Shown here: piece by piece, positions 1 through 9,139 of the stretch
Layout: each line of letters opens with the position of its first letter
Numbering within the stretch: the stretch's first letter is position 1
Source of the DNA: Paracoccus marinus
Lineage (GTDB): Bacteria > Pseudomonadota > Alphaproteobacteria > Rhodobacterales > Rhodobacteraceae
Direction: 5' to 3'
Length of the DNA: 64,000 bases
Assembly (NCBI RefSeq): GCF_007018965.1
Contig: NZ_VJYZ01000018.1
Span: 183,339-247,338, forward strand
The notes under the pieces: model-generated
What the model saw: only the letters and a program-made list of their open reading frames with translations
What the model was told of the DNA's origin: nothing
Database searches by the model: none
Translations under genes and position numbers: made by a program

Positions 1-162
<162 letters not shown>

Positions 163-187
163 GTGCCCGCCCCCGATTTGCCGTCGG

Positions 188-2470
188 TCAGCCGTAATGG
201 TCGACCGGGGTGCCCGCGAGGGCCGAGATGTTCAGCAGCCCGCGCGTCGTGATCGAGGGCGTCACGATATGGGCGCGGTTGCCCATCCCCATCAGGATCG
301 GCCCGACCTCCAGCCCCTCGGCGCGAGTTTTCAGGATGTTGCGCACCCCCGAGGCCGCATCCGAGCCCGCGAAGATCAGCACATTCGCCGCGTCATTGCC
401 CAGCCGCGAGCCGGGGAAGATCCGTTCCCGCACCGACGGGTCGAGTGCTGCGTCGACGTGCATCTCCCCCTCGTAGATGAAATCGACCTGCGCCGCGTCC
501 AGCAGCGCCAGCGCGGCCCGCATCTTGCGCCCCGAATAGGTGTCGAGGTTGCCGAACTGCGAATGCGAGCAAAGCGCGATCTTCGGCGTTAGGCCGAAGC
601 GGCGGACGTGGCGGGCGGCGCCCACCGCGGACGCGGCAACCTGTTCGGGGGTCGGGTCGTGGTTCACCTGCGTGTCGGCGATGAAGATCGGCTCGTCCTG
701 CAGGATCATCATCGACAGCGCCCCGATCGGGTCCAGCCCGTCGCGCCCCAGCACCTGCCGGATGAAGTCCAGATGCCACGAGAACTGCCCGACCGCGCCG
801 CAGATCAGGCTGTCGGCCTCGTTCCGGTGAACCATGATCGCGCCGATCGCGGTGGTGTTCGTCCGCATGATCGACCGCGCGACGTCGGGGGTGACGCCGC
901 GCCGGGCCATCAGCCGGTGATAGGTTTCCCAGTAGTCGCGGTAGCGCGAGTCGCTTTCCGGGTTCACGATCTCGAAGTCGGTTTCCGGCCGGATCGGCAG
1001 GGCCGCGCGTTCGCAGCGCGTCGCGATCACGTCGGGGCGTCCGATGAGGATCGGCACCTCGGTCGTTTCTTCCAGCATGGCGTTGGCGGCGCGCAGGACC
1101 CGCTCGTCCTCGCCATCGGCAAAGACGATGCGGCGGGTGGCGGTCGCCGCCGCCTCGAACACAGGGCGCATGATGAGGGCCGAGCGGAAGACCGAGCTGT
1201 CCAGATTGCGCTTGTACGCGTCGAGGTCGGCCACGGGCCGCGCGGCCACGCCCGACTGCATCGCGGCGCGGGCGACGGCGGTGGCGACGACGCCGATCAG
1301 GCGCGGGTCGAAGGGCTTGGGGATCAGGTAGTCCGCGCCGAAGCTCAGCCGCTCGCTGCTGTAGGCGGCGGCGGCTTCGGCGCTGGTGGTGGCGCGGGCC
1401 AGCGCCGCGATGCCTTCGACGCAGGCGATCTGCATCTCGTCGTTGATGCGCGTCGCGCCCACGTCCAGCGCGCCGCGGAAGATGAAGGGGAAGCACAGGA
1501 CGTTGTTGACCTGGTTGGGATAGTCGCTGCGGCCGGTGGCGATGATCGCGTCCGGGCGGGCGGCGCGCACCTCCTCGGGCATGATCTCGGGCCGGGGGTT
1601 GGCGAGAGCGAAGACGATCGGCGGCGATGCCATCCGCGCGACCATGCCGGGCGCCAGCACGCCGGGGCCGGAAAGGCCCAGAAACAGGTCCGCGCCGTCG
1701 ATCACGTCGTCGAGCGTGCGCAGGTCGGTCATCTGCGCGAACGCCGCCTTTTCGGCGTTCATGTCGATTTCGCGGCCCGCGTGGACAAGGCCGTGGATGT
1801 CGCACAGCCACACGTTCTCGCGCCGGACGCCCAGCTTCAGCAGCATGTTGAGGCAGGCGATCCCCGCCGCGCCGCCGCCGGTCGAGACGACCTTGATGTC
1901 CTCGAACCGCTTTCCCGCGACCAGCAGCGCGTTGGTCGCGGCCGCGCCGACCACGATGGCGGTGCCGTGCTGGTCGTCGTGGAAGACGGGGATGTTCATC
2001 GACTCGCGGCACAGTTTTTCCACGACGAAGCAGTCGGGCGCCTTGATGTCTTCCAGGTTGATCGCGCCGAAGGTCGGCTCGAGCGCGCGGACGATGGCGG
2101 CGAGCCGCTCGGGGTCGGATTCGTTCACCTCGATGTCGAAGCAGTCGATGTTGGCGAACTTCTTGAACAGGACCGCCTTGCCCTCCATCACCGGTTTCGA
2201 GGCGAGGGGGCCTATGTTGCCCAAGCCCAGCACCGCCGTTCCGTTGCTGACCACGGCGACGAGGTTCCCGCGCGAGGTGTAGCGGGCGGCGGTCGCGGCG
2301 TCGGCCTTGATCTCAAGACAGGCCTCGGCCACGCCGGGGGAATAGGCGCGGCTCAGGTCGCGGCCGTTCGCGAGCGGCTTCGTTGCGCGGATTTCCAGCT
2401 TTCCCGGGCGCGGAAATTCGTGGTAATCCAGCGCCGCCTGCCGTGCCGTGTCCTGCCGCCGTTCGTCCAT
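188..2470 (-). CDS. maeB: NADP-dependent malic enzyme with C-terminal phosphotransacetylase-like domain
   Basis: Oxidative decarboxylation of malate to pyruvate in the cytosol. The 760-residue length matches the MaeB class, in which a malic enzyme half is fused to a phosphotransacetylase-like half. The malic half shows [15 protein letters not shown] near the N-terminus, [25 protein letters not shown] and [11 protein letters not shown]. The nucleotide-binding loop is [13 protein letters not shown]. The PTA-like half begins around residue 430 with [14 protein letters not shown]. In this family the C-terminal domain is regulatory (acetyl-CoA inhibition) rather than catalytic. The ATG at 2470 is preceded by a purine-rich GGGCAGGA. 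It converges tail-to-tail with aroA. Confidence 0.95.
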   Translation of the reverse strand: MDERRQDTARQAALDYHEFPRPGKLEIRATKPLANGRDLSRAYSPGVAEACLEIKADAATAARYTSRGNLVAVVSNGTAVLGLGNIGPLASKPVMEGKAVLFKKFANIDCFDIEVNESDPERLAAIVRALEPTFGAINLEDIKAPDCFVVEKLCRESMNIPVFHDDQHGTAIVVGAAATNALLVAGKRFEDIKVVSTGGGAAGIACLNMLLKLGVRRENVWLCDIHGLVHAGREIDMNAEKAAFAQMTDLRTLDDVIDGADLFLGLSGPGVLAPGMVARMASPPIVFALANPRPEIMPEEVRAARPDAIIATGRSDYPNQVNNVLCFPFIFRGALDVGATRINDEMQIACVEGIAALARATTSAEAAAAYSSERLSFGADYLIPKPFDPRLIGVVATAVARAAMQSGVAARPVADLDAYKRNLDSSVFRSALIMRPVFEAAATATRRIVFADGEDERVLRAANAMLEETTEVPILIGRPDVIATRCERAALPIRPETDFEIVNPESDSRYRDYWETYHRLMARRGVTPDVARSIMRTNTTAIGAIMVHRNEADSLICGAVGQFSWHLDFIRQVLGRDGLDPIGALSMMILQDEPIFIADTQVNHDPTPEQVAASAVGAARHVRRFGLTPKIALCSHSQFGNLDTYSGRKMRAALALLDAAQVDFIYEGEMHVDAALDPSVRERIFPGSRLGNDAANVLIFAGSDAASGVRNILKTRAEGLEVGPILMGMGNRAHIVTPSITTRGLLNISALAGTPVDHYG

Positions 2471-2592
2471 TCCTGCCCTCGTTTATGCTTTGGTCGAAGG
2501 CTAGACCCGTTCGCCGGCACGTCCAACCCCGTAGCGCGCAGTCCGGTCCCGGTCGCGCGCCGCTTTCCCTGCCTGAAAGGAGCTTTCCCCCC

Positions 2593-2994
2593 GTGACGCT
2601 GATCGACGAGGCCCGCAAGGTGCGGGAACTGGCCTACGCCCCCTATTCCCGCTTCAAGGTCGGCGCCGCCGTCCGGGGCCGCAACGGCGTCGTCTACGTC
2701 GGCTGCAACGTCGAGAACGTGGCCTATCCCGAGGGCACCTGCGCCGAGGCCGGCGCCATCGCCGCGATGGTGGCGGGGGGCGAGACCGAGTTGGTCGAGG
2801 TCTGCGTCATCGCCGAAAGCGGCAAGCCGATCCCGCCCTGCGGCGGCTGCCGCCAGAAGCTGGCCGAGTTCGGCGACGCCAACGTGCCCGTGCTGCTGGC
2901 GACGACCGGCGGGCAGACCCTTGCGACCACCATCGGCGACCTGCTGCCGGGCCGGTTCGACGCGACCCACATGGCGGATGTCGCGCCCCAGTGA
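2593..2994 (+). CDS. cdd: Cytidine deaminase
   Basis: Hydrolytic deamination of cytidine/deoxycytidine to uridine/deoxyuridine in pyrimidine salvage. The 133-residue protein has the zinc site of the small homotetrameric deaminases: a Cys ligand and catalytic Glu in [10 protein letters not shown], and the two further Cys ligands in [26 protein letters not shown] near the N-terminus is the family signature. The start is a GTG with an AAGGAG-type site about 10 bases upstream. The frame is open further upstream but that part has no family similarity. upp follows 77 bp downstream, a salvage pair; deoA, often between them in related genomes, is not here. Confidence 0.95.
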   Translation: MTLIDEARKVRELAYAPYSRFKVGAAVRGRNGVVYVGCNVENVAYPEGTCAEAGAIAAMVAGGETELVEVCVIAESGKPIPPCGGCRQKLAEFGDANVPVLLATTGGQTLATTIGDLLPGRFDATHMADVAPQ

Positions 2995-3023
2995 CGGGGT
3001 GTGGCGGCCGCTTGGCTGATCGC

Positions 3024-3035
3024 GCCCGATCGGGC
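3024..3035. other. 12-bp perfect palindrome between cdd and upp
   Basis: GCCCGATCGGGC is fully self-complementary and lies 29 bp after the cdd stop and 37 bp before the upp start. It could be a small hairpin or a protein site. There is no T-run after it, so it is not a classical terminator. Confidence 0.3.
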
Positions 3036-3071
3036 ATCAAGGGCGCATCGCCCGCCTGCAAGGACCCTCGC

Positions 3072-3710
3072 ATGACCGACGCCCCGCATCTTACCGTGAT
3101 CGATCATCCGCTGGTCCAGCACAAGCTGACGATCATGCGCGACAAGCGCACCTCGACGTCGGGGTTCCGCAAGCTTCTGCGGGAAATCAGCCTGCTTCTG
3201 GCCTATGAGGTCACGCGCGAGCTGGACCTGACCACGACCGAGATCGAGACGCCGCTGTGCCCGATGCAGGCCCCGGTGCTCGAGGGCAAGAAGCTTGCGC
3301 TGATCTCGATCCTGCGGGCCGGGAACGGGCTTCTGGACGGTATCCTGGAACTGATCCCGGCGGCGCGGGTGGGCTTTATCGGGTTGTACCGCGACCCGGT
3401 GACGCTGCAGCCGGTGCAGTATTACAGCAAGGTCCCGGCCGATCTGGACCTGAGGATGGTGATCGTGGTGGACCCGATGCTGGCCACGGGAAACAGCTCG
3501 GCCGCGGCGATCGACCTGCTGAAGAAAGCGGGGGCACGGAACCTGCGCTTCCTGTGCCTGCTGGCCGCGCCCGAGGGCGTGGCGCGGATGCGCGAGGCGC
3601 ACCCGGACGTCCCGATCTTCACCGCCGCGCTGGACGAGCGGCTGGACGAGCAAGGCTACATCCTGCCGGGCCTTGGCGACGCGGGCGACCGCATGTTCGG
3701 CACGAAATAG
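3072..3710 (+). CDS. upp: Uracil phosphoribosyltransferase
   Basis: Converts uracil plus PRPP to UMP. The 212-residue length is typical. Recognisable elements are the N-terminal [22 protein letters not shown] segment region, [11 protein letters not shown] around residue 80, the PRPP-binding loop [16 protein letters not shown] around residue 133, and the C-terminal [12 protein letters not shown] that contacts uracil. The ATG at 3072 gives the expected family N-terminus; the frame continues upstream without similarity. It lies in the same direction as cdd, consistent with a salvage transcription unit. Confidence 0.96.
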   Translation: MTDAPHLTVIDHPLVQHKLTIMRDKRTSTSGFRKLLREISLLLAYEVTRELDLTTTEIETPLCPMQAPVLEGKKLALISILRAGNGLLDGILELIPAARVGFIGLYRDPVTLQPVQYYSKVPADLDLRMVIVVDPMLATGNSSAAAIDLLKKAGARNLRFLCLLAAPEGVARMREAHPDVPIFTAALDERLDEQGYILPGLGDAGDRMFGTK

Positions 3711-3782
3711 TGGCGGCCTTAACCCGGAATTAGCTGCTCACCCCGTAGCGTCGGGAAAAGGGTTGGCGAATCGGGTGGCATC

Positions 3783-4943
3783 ATGCGGGTGAACGGACTG
3801 GGCGCGTTGATGGCGGCGATCGCCGGCACGTGGGCGCTGCTGCTGTCCTGTCAGGCGGGGCATGCGGACGGGGCGGCTGCAGGGCCCGTCGCAGGTGCGA
3901 CGGTGGCCGGGGGGCGCCCGGCCGAGCCGCCGCCGGCCGATTTCACGGGCGGGCAGTTTATCGACAGCGCGGGCTGCGTCTTCGTGCGCGGCGACGGGGT
4001 CTGGGACGCGCGGCAGGCCCGCGACGGCTCGCCGATCTGCGGCTATCCCCCGACCTTCTCGGCCCGCCGAACGGGCCCGGACCGGCTGACGCCGCTGTTC
4101 CCCGACACGGTCGAGGACGAAGGCACCCGCATCCGCCGCGAACTGACGGAGACGGTAATGGCCGGGCTTCAAACCGGCGAACTGGCAGGCGCACAGAGCA
4201 GTGGCGAGCGCGACGGGCCGTCGACAGGGCCGACGGGATCTACGATGGCGACGGGAGCGCATGATCCGTCCCCGCTTCCCGTCGCGGCAGCGCCAGGGGA
4301 ACTGCCCGACCCAACGAGCACCCTTGCCGCAAGCATCGCGGCGGCGCCCCGGTTGCGGGCCGGCATCGCCCGCGCAGGTGCGGGCGACCACTCGGCCGAA
4401 TTGTGCGAACTGCTGGGCGCGAATGCCGGAACGACCGGCACTCTGGGTGCGCCGGACACGCTGGGCATGTGCGGGGGGATGGACGATGTGCTGGCCGGTC
4501 GTCGCCGGGTAGCAGCGGTGGAACCAGCTGACGTTGCGCCGCAGACAATCCACTCCGGTGTCAAGGCAGCCGCTGCGGAACGAGCCTCGGACAAGGCCGC
4601 GGATCGTCGCTCGGGTCGCGTTGCGCCGACGACCCGCGCGGTAAAGCAGACGAAGTCGCGTCCCGACCTCAAGGCTAACCCCGGCGCGGGCGCGTTCTCG
4701 ACGGCGATGATCCCGGCGGGGGCGCGGTTCGTGCAGGTGGGCATGTTCGGGGACCCGGACAACGCCCGGCGGGCGGCGAAGCGCCTGTCGTCGATGGGGC
4801 TGCCGGTGTCGCAGGGGCAGACGGCGGTGCGGGGGCGGCAGTTGCAGACGATCATGGCGGGGCCGTTCGACAGCAGGCAGGGGATCGTCCGCGCGCTGGA
4901 CCGGGTGCGCCGGGGCGGGTTTCCCGACGCCTATCCGCGCTGA
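3783..4943 (+). CDS. Exported SPOR-domain protein
   Basis: A 386-residue protein with an N-terminal export signal (hydrophobic stretch about residues 6-22 ending LLLSC, a marginal lipobox with Cys23), a long low-complexity middle, and a C-terminal SPOR domain from about residue 310 (ARFVQVGMFGDPDNARRAAK ... QTIMAGPFDSRQGIVRALD). SPOR domains bind denuded glycan at division septa, so a cell-envelope role is likely. A segment near residues 50-90 (GCVFVRGDGVWDARQARDG) looks structured. No neighbour clarifies its function; a 15-bp tandem repeat follows directly. Confidence 0.75.
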   Translation: MRVNGLGALMAAIAGTWALLLSCQAGHADGAAAGPVAGATVAGGRPAEPPPADFTGGQFIDSAGCVFVRGDGVWDARQARDGSPICGYPPTFSARRTGPDRLTPLFPDTVEDEGTRIRRELTETVMAGLQTGELAGAQSSGERDGPSTGPTGSTMATGAHDPSPLPVAAAPGELPDPTSTLAASIAAAPRLRAGIARAGAGDHSAELCELLGANAGTTGTLGAPDTLGMCGGMDDVLAGRRRVAAVEPADVAPQTIHSGVKAAAAERASDKAADRRSGRVAPTTRAVKQTKSRPDLKANPGAGAFSTAMIPAGARFVQVGMFGDPDNARRAAKRLSSMGLPVSQGQTAVRGRQLQTIMAGPFDSRQGIVRALDRVRRGGFPDAYPR

Positions 4944-4994
4944 TCGTTTGGTAACCCGTCCGAACCAGCCCCTGGCAGCACCGTGCGCGGGCCT

Positions 4995-5099
4995 GCGCTC
5001 GGGCGGTTTGCGATCGGACCGGCCGCGCTCGACCGGATTGCGACCAGACGGACTGCGGTCAGCCGGACTGCGACCAGACGGGCGGCGCTCAGGCAGGCG
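4995..5099. repeat. 15-bp tandem repeat, about seven degenerate copies
   Basis: Seven consecutive 15-mers start with GCG: for example GCGACCAGACGGACT, GCGGTCAGCCGGACT and GCGACCAGACGGGCG, with decayed copies at both edges. The array fills the gap between the convergent SPOR gene and the next minus-strand gene, and its last copy contains that gene's stop codon (TCA at 5089-5091). Confidence 0.8.
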
Positions 5100-6126
5100 G
5101 CGGATCGGGGTCGCAGATGCGCTGCAACTGCACCCATTCGCCGTCGCTAAGGACCGGCGCATCGGGCGCGCCCATGCGGAACGGATCGGCCTCGATCAGC
5201 CCCAGAACGGATTCGCCGCTCGGGTCGATCGAGCGGGCGTAGGGCGTGCTTGGAATGCCGGATTTCTGGAACGCGGCCAGCAGCGCGTCGTCGGGCGCGC
5301 GCGCGGGCGGGTGCGACAGCAGCTGCTCGGCATAGCCCGCAAGCGACGCGTCGGGCAGTGCGCCCGACGTCAGCAGCGTCACCGCCGCACCAAAACCCGC
5401 GAACTGAAGCGCGCCGGCCATCGGGTCCTGACCCTCGGCCGCCACCTGCGCGGCGACCACGTGGCCGATCGCGACCTCGGGGGCGGCCTGGCCCGCAACC
5501 AGCTCGTTGCCAAGGACGATCAGCTTGCCCGGCAGCGCGCGGGCGCCGCGCAGCGTCGTGGGCAGTACCAGAACCCGGCTGTCGGGGCCGAGCGTGCGCT
5601 GCGCGACCCGGTCCAGCACCGCCGAACCCGCCGCCCGCGCGCAAGGCGCGCCGGTCGAGACCTGCAACTGCGCGAGGATCTGGCGACCGACCGCGTCGCG
5701 CTGCGCGGGCGGCGCGATCAGCGCCGCGTGGCGGATCACCGCGTCGGGCAGCCAGACGATGCCCGCCGTCAGCAGCGCCAGCGCCGCCAGCGCGACCAGC
5801 CCGCCGCGCACGCGGCCGGGCCGGGGGCGGCTCGCGCGGATCGCGAGATGAACCTTTTCGATCGCCGAGATCATCAGCTCGTCGTCGATTTCCAGGATCT
5901 CGTCGTTGTCGGGCGGGCCGGGGGCGAAGATCGCGGGACGCTGCCCGGGGTTCAGCCGCGTGACCGCAGGCAGCGACCAGTGTGAGAGCGGCCGCTCGGA
6001 CCGCGGATCGCTCAGCACCAGCGTCGCGTCGCCGACCGACACGACCACGTCCTGCAGCCGCGCACCCGGGCCCTCGCGCCAGACGCCGGGCGATTCAAGC
6101 CGCTGGAACGCGCTGAGCACCGTCAC
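5089..6126 (-). CDS. Membrane protein of unknown function resembling an inactive M48-type metallopeptidase
   Basis: A 345-residue protein. An N-terminal cytoplasmic part of about 100 residues is followed by one membrane segment (about residues 107-125, GLVALAALALLTAGIVWL) and an outward-facing domain. Within it, a helix with PEVAIGHVVAAQ (about residues 215-226) sits where M48 peptidases carry HExxH, but only the second His is kept. The preceding GKLIVLGNELV also fits the M48 strand before that helix. This looks like a degenerate, catalytically dead relative. The degenerate-M48 reading is inference. Its C-terminus overlaps the tandem repeat array. Confidence 0.6.
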   Translation of the reverse strand: MTVLSAFQRLESPGVWREGPGARLQDVVVSVGDATLVLSDPRSERPLSHWSLPAVTRLNPGQRPAIFAPGPPDNDEILEIDDELMISAIEKVHLAIRASRPRPGRVRGGLVALAALALLTAGIVWLPDAVIRHAALIAPPAQRDAVGRQILAQLQVSTGAPCARAAGSAVLDRVAQRTLGPDSRVLVLPTTLRGARALPGKLIVLGNELVAGQAAPEVAIGHVVAAQVAAEGQDPMAGALQFAGFGAAVTLLTSGALPDASLAGYAEQLLSHPPARAPDDALLAAFQKSGIPSTPYARSIDPSGESVLGLIEADPFRMGAPDAPVLSDGEWVQLQRICDPDPPPA

Positions 6127-6348
6127 GATGCGCCGTCCGGCTGCGGCGACGGCGTCTTAGGCAACGCAGCGACGGCACCGAAACCCGTGCGACCAAAGCC
6201 CGCGCACCGATCGTTCCGCCGGTCGCGTCCGCCCTGCCGCTGTCCTGCCATGCCGCCCCTCGTGCCGCCCCGTGTGCGCCCGTGTGACCCCTACGCGCCG
6301 CGCCGTCAGGATACGGCGACGGCGCACGCGCCCGCAATGGCCGCGACC

Positions 6349-7254
6349 TCAGCCTTCATGCGAGATCGTCATGCCGCGGTCGCGGGCCAGATCGCGCATC
6401 CGGTCCTGCAGCTTCTCGAAGGCGCGGACCTCGATCTGGCGGATGCGCTCGCGCGAGACCTCGTAGCGGCCCGACAGCTCTTCCAGCGTCAGGGGATCGT
6501 CGCGCAGGCGCCGTTCCATCAGGATGTCGCGCTCGCGATCGGTCAGCACGTCCATTGCCGCCGTCAGCATAGAGCGGCGGGTTTCCAGCTCGTCCGCCTC
6601 GGCAAAATCCGACGCCTGGTCCGCGCTTTCATCCTCCAGCCAGTCCTGCCACTGCGCGGTGGAATCGCCGTCCGCCGACCCCACCGTCGCGTTCAGCGAA
6701 GCGTCGCTGCCGGCGAGGCGGCGGTTCATCTCGATCACTTCCTGCTCGGTCACGCTCAGGTCGTGGGCGATCTGTTTCACGTTCTCGGGACGCAGGTCGC
6801 CTTCCTCCAGCGCGCCCAGCTTGGCCTTGGCCTTGCGAAGATTGAAGAACAGCTTCTTCTGGGCCGAGGTCGTGCCCATCTTCACGAGGCTCCACGACCG
6901 CAGGATGTATTCCTGGATCGAGGCGCGGATCCACCACATCGCATAGGTCGCAAGCCGGAAGCCGCGTTCCGGGTCGAAGCGTTTCACCGCCTGCATCAGG
7001 CCCACGTTCGCTTCCGAAATCACCTCGGCCTGCGGCAGGCCGTAGCCGCGATAGCCCATTGCGATCTTGGCCGCGAGCCGCAGGTGCGAGGTGACCAGAC
7101 GATGCGCGGCCTCGCTGTCCTGGTGATCGACCCAGGCCTTGGCGAGCATGTATTCCTCTTCCGGTTCCAGCAGGGGGAACTTGCGGATCTCCTGCAGGTA
7201 GCGGTTCATCCCCTGTTCGGGGCTTGGCGCGGGAAGGCCGGTGTAGTTTGCCAT
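6349..7254 (-). CDS. rpoH: RNA polymerase heat-shock sigma factor (sigma-32)
   Basis: Directs RNA polymerase to heat-shock promoters. The 301-residue protein has the sigma-70 region 2 (VTSHLRLAAKIAMGYRGYG, EANVGLMQAVKRFDPERGFR, LATYAMWWIRASIQEYILR), the RpoH box QKKLFFNLRK at about residues 132-141 that separates RpoH from other group sigmas, and region 4 with an HTH ending SRERIRQIEVRAFEKL. The ATG at 7254 gives the normal N-terminus; the frame stays open upstream without similarity. Rhodobacterales often carry more than one RpoH, so which paralogue this is cannot be told. A heat-shock-type promoter is present in this window before hsp20. Confidence 0.96.
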   Translation of the reverse strand: MANYTGLPAPSPEQGMNRYLQEIRKFPLLEPEEEYMLAKAWVDHQDSEAAHRLVTSHLRLAAKIAMGYRGYGLPQAEVISEANVGLMQAVKRFDPERGFRLATYAMWWIRASIQEYILRSWSLVKMGTTSAQKKLFFNLRKAKAKLGALEEGDLRPENVKQIAHDLSVTEQEVIEMNRRLAGSDASLNATVGSADGDSTAQWQDWLEDESADQASDFAEADELETRRSMLTAAMDVLTDRERDILMERRLRDDPLTLEELSGRYEVSRERIRQIEVRAFEKLQDRMRDLARDRGMTISHEG

Positions 7255-7319
7255 GACGGTCCTTGGCGGGTGCGTGCGGATGGGTGCCGGGGGAGGGGGC
7301 GGGGCCTGATCGAACGCCC

Positions 7320-8354
7320 TCAGCCGCCGGGGGTTCCTGCATGCAGAGTTTGCAGCAAAGCCGCCATGTCTTGCGGCATGGGGCTGTCGAAGTCCAACCA
7401 ATTGCCCGTGACCGGGTGGGCGAAGCCAAGCTGCGCCGCGTGGAGCGCCTGCCGGGGAAACGCCTGCACGGCCGCCGCGGCCTCGGGGCCGAGCGCCTTG
7501 GTGGACGCCTTGCGCGCGCCGCCATAGGTCGGATCGCCCATCAGCCCCAGCCCGCAATGGCCCAGATGCACGCGGATCTGGTGGGTGCGGCCGGTTTCCA
7601 GCCGGCATTCCACCAGCATCGCCGAAGGCGGCGTACCGAAGCGTTCCAGCATCCGCGCGCGGGTGACCGCGTGGCGGCCACGGTCAAAGCTGACCGCCTG
7701 GCGCTGGCGGTCGGTCGGGTGGCGGCCGAGCCTGGTCGTGATCCGCAGGACGCCGCCCGGCTCGAACGCGACGCCGGGCAGGCCGCGCAGGCGGGCGTCG
7801 GCCGGATCGATCGTGCCGTGCGCCAGCGCGAGATAGCGGCGGGCGGCGCTGTGATCCTCGAACTGCCGCGCCAGTCCCTGGTGCGCGCGGTCGGATTTGG
7901 CCGCGACCAGCAGGCCCGAGGTGTCCTTGTCGATCCGGTGAACGATTCCCGGCCGCGCCTCGCCGCCGATCCCCGACAGGCTGCCCGCGCAATGGGCAAG
8001 AAGCGCGTTCACCAGCGTTCCCGACGGGCTGCCCGGCGCGGGGTGGACGACCATGCCGGCGGGCTTGTCGATGACGATCAGCTCGTCGTCCTCGTAAACG
8101 ACCGCCAGCGGGATCGCCTCGGGCAGGGTCTCGACCGGGGCGGGGTCGCCCAGGGCGATGCGGTAGGTTTCGCCCGCCGTGGGTCGGGCCTTGCCGTCGC
8201 GCACAGGCCCCGCGGGGCCATGGACCGCGCCTTGGGCGATCAGCCGGGCCAGGCGTGACCGCGACAGCGCCGCGTCGTCTGGCGCAGCCAGCGTCAGCGC
8301 CTTATCAACGCGGTCGGGCGGGTCGTCCGGGATGGTGAGGAACAGGTCGGGCAT
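7320..8354 (-). CDS. RluA-family 23S rRNA pseudouridine synthase
   Basis: Isomerises specific uridines in 23S rRNA (RluD/RluC group). The 344-residue protein has an N-terminal S4 RNA-binding domain (about residues 12-80, SRSRLARLIAQGAV), then the synthase fold with DKPAGMVVHP and the catalytic loop HRIDKDTSGLLV (catalytic Asp about residue 142), and RLETGRTHQIRVHL in the C-terminal part. Its start codon overlaps the start codon of the divergent DUF6476 gene in the sequence CATG, so each promoter must lie inside the other gene. rpoH lies 65 bp downstream on the same strand. Confidence 0.93.
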   Translation of the reverse strand: MPDLFLTIPDDPPDRVDKALTLAAPDDAALSRSRLARLIAQGAVHGPAGPVRDGKARPTAGETYRIALGDPAPVETLPEAIPLAVVYEDDELIVIDKPAGMVVHPAPGSPSGTLVNALLAHCAGSLSGIGGEARPGIVHRIDKDTSGLLVAAKSDRAHQGLARQFEDHSAARRYLALAHGTIDPADARLRGLPGVAFEPGGVLRITTRLGRHPTDRQRQAVSFDRGRHAVTRARMLERFGTPPSAMLVECRLETGRTHQIRVHLGHCGLGLMGDPTYGGARKASTKALGPEAAAAVQAFPRQALHAAQLGFAHPVTGNWLDFDSPMPQDMAALLQTLHAGTPGG

Positions 8355-8658
8355 GGCTCAGGACGATACGCGCGACGGCGATGCGGCGAAAGTGCCGGAA
8401 CTGCGCTGGTTACGGGTGCTGGTGACGGTGCTTGCGGGGGCGATGGTGCTGGGCGTGACGTCGATCGCGGCGATCCTGTGGCTGCGCCTGTCCGAACCGC
8501 CGCTGCCGGTGCTGCCCGCCGGCATCGCGCTGCCCGCTGGGACGTCGCCCGCCGCCGTCACCTTCGCCCGCGATTGGACGGTGGTGGTGACGGACGCGGG
8601 CGAGATCCTGCTGTTCGCCCGCGACGGGTCGCTGAAACGCCGCGTGCCCGCCGACTGA
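8353..8658 (+). CDS. DUF6476-type small membrane protein
   Basis: A 101-residue protein with one N-terminal membrane span (about residues 18-45, LRVLVTVLAGAMVLGVTSIAAILWL in two parts) and a short outward domain (VTFARDWTVVVTDAGEILLF). Position and appearance fit the DUF6476 family, which sits divergent to the RluA-type gene in many Rhodobacterales; function unknown. GAGGAACAGG upstream can serve as ribosome site. Head-to-head overlap with the pseudouridine synthase start. Confidence 0.75.
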   Translation: MAQDDTRDGDAAKVPELRWLRVLVTVLAGAMVLGVTSIAAILWLRLSEPPLPVLPAGIALPAGTSPAAVTFARDWTVVVTDAGEILLFARDGSLKRRVPAD

Positions 8659-8662
8659 ACCC

Positions 8663-8926
8663 TTAGCCCGGCGGGGTCGCGCCGTGGTCGGGCCGCTTCA
8701 GATCGTCGATCATCGCCCGCAGCTCGGCGTTTTCCGTCCGCGCCTTCACGGCCATCTCGCGCACCGCCTCGAACTCCTCGCGGGTGACGAAGTCGCGGTC
8801 GGCGAGCCACCGGTCGATCACGCCCTTGAACGCCGTCTCGGCCTCGTCGCGGGCGCCTTGCGCCACGCCGACCGCGTTCGTCATCAGGCGCGAAAGATCG
8901 TCGAACAGGCGGTTCTGCTGGGTCAT
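8663..8926 (-). CDS. UbiK-like accessory factor (BMFP domain)
   Basis: An 87-residue, helix-rich protein beginning NRLFDDLSRLMTNAVGVAQGA and ending in a coiled-coil (REEFEAVREMAVKARTENAELRAMIDDL). This is the BMFP/DUF526 pattern of UbiK, a trimeric coiled-coil factor that helps the aerobic ubiquinone biosynthesis complex; some BMFP proteins also affect membranes. It converges with the DUF6476 gene, with stop codons 5 bp apart. Related genomes keep it beside lgt, as here. Confidence 0.8.
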   Translation of the reverse strand: MTQQNRLFDDLSRLMTNAVGVAQGARDEAETAFKGVIDRWLADRDFVTREEFEAVREMAVKARTENAELRAMIDDLKRPDHGATPPG

Positions 8927-8993
8927 GGCTGGTCCTTACGCCGGCGGATGCGGATGTCAGCGCCTATATGGCCCCGGCCGCCCCTCGCTTCAA

Positions 8994-9009
8994 TGCACCA
9001 AAGGGTGCA
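8994..9009. other. Short inverted repeat upstream of lgt
   Basis: TGCACC and GGTGCA flank a 4-base AAAG loop in the 213-bp divergent gap between the ubiK-like gene and lgt. It may be a small hairpin or an operator. No tRNA or other RNA was found in this gap. Confidence 0.3.
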
Positions 9010-9139
9010 CCCGCGCCGGCTGTCCGGCGGCGGCAGGCGTTGACTTGGGGCCCCCCGGCGTCCAAGCGTGCCCCCGACCGATCCCGGCCGCACATCCGAC
9101 CGCAGCCCGGATCACCCCCGACCGGACCGAACAGCCCGC

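Noticed and set aside
608..2596. Long plus-strand open frame opposite maeB
   Set aside because: Complementary frame of a clear malic enzyme; long antisense frames are normal at this GC content and the translation has no family features.
8927..9139. tRNA or small RNA in the gap before lgt
   Set aside because: No cloverleaf or TTCGA-type T-loop could be found; only a 6-bp inverted repeat.
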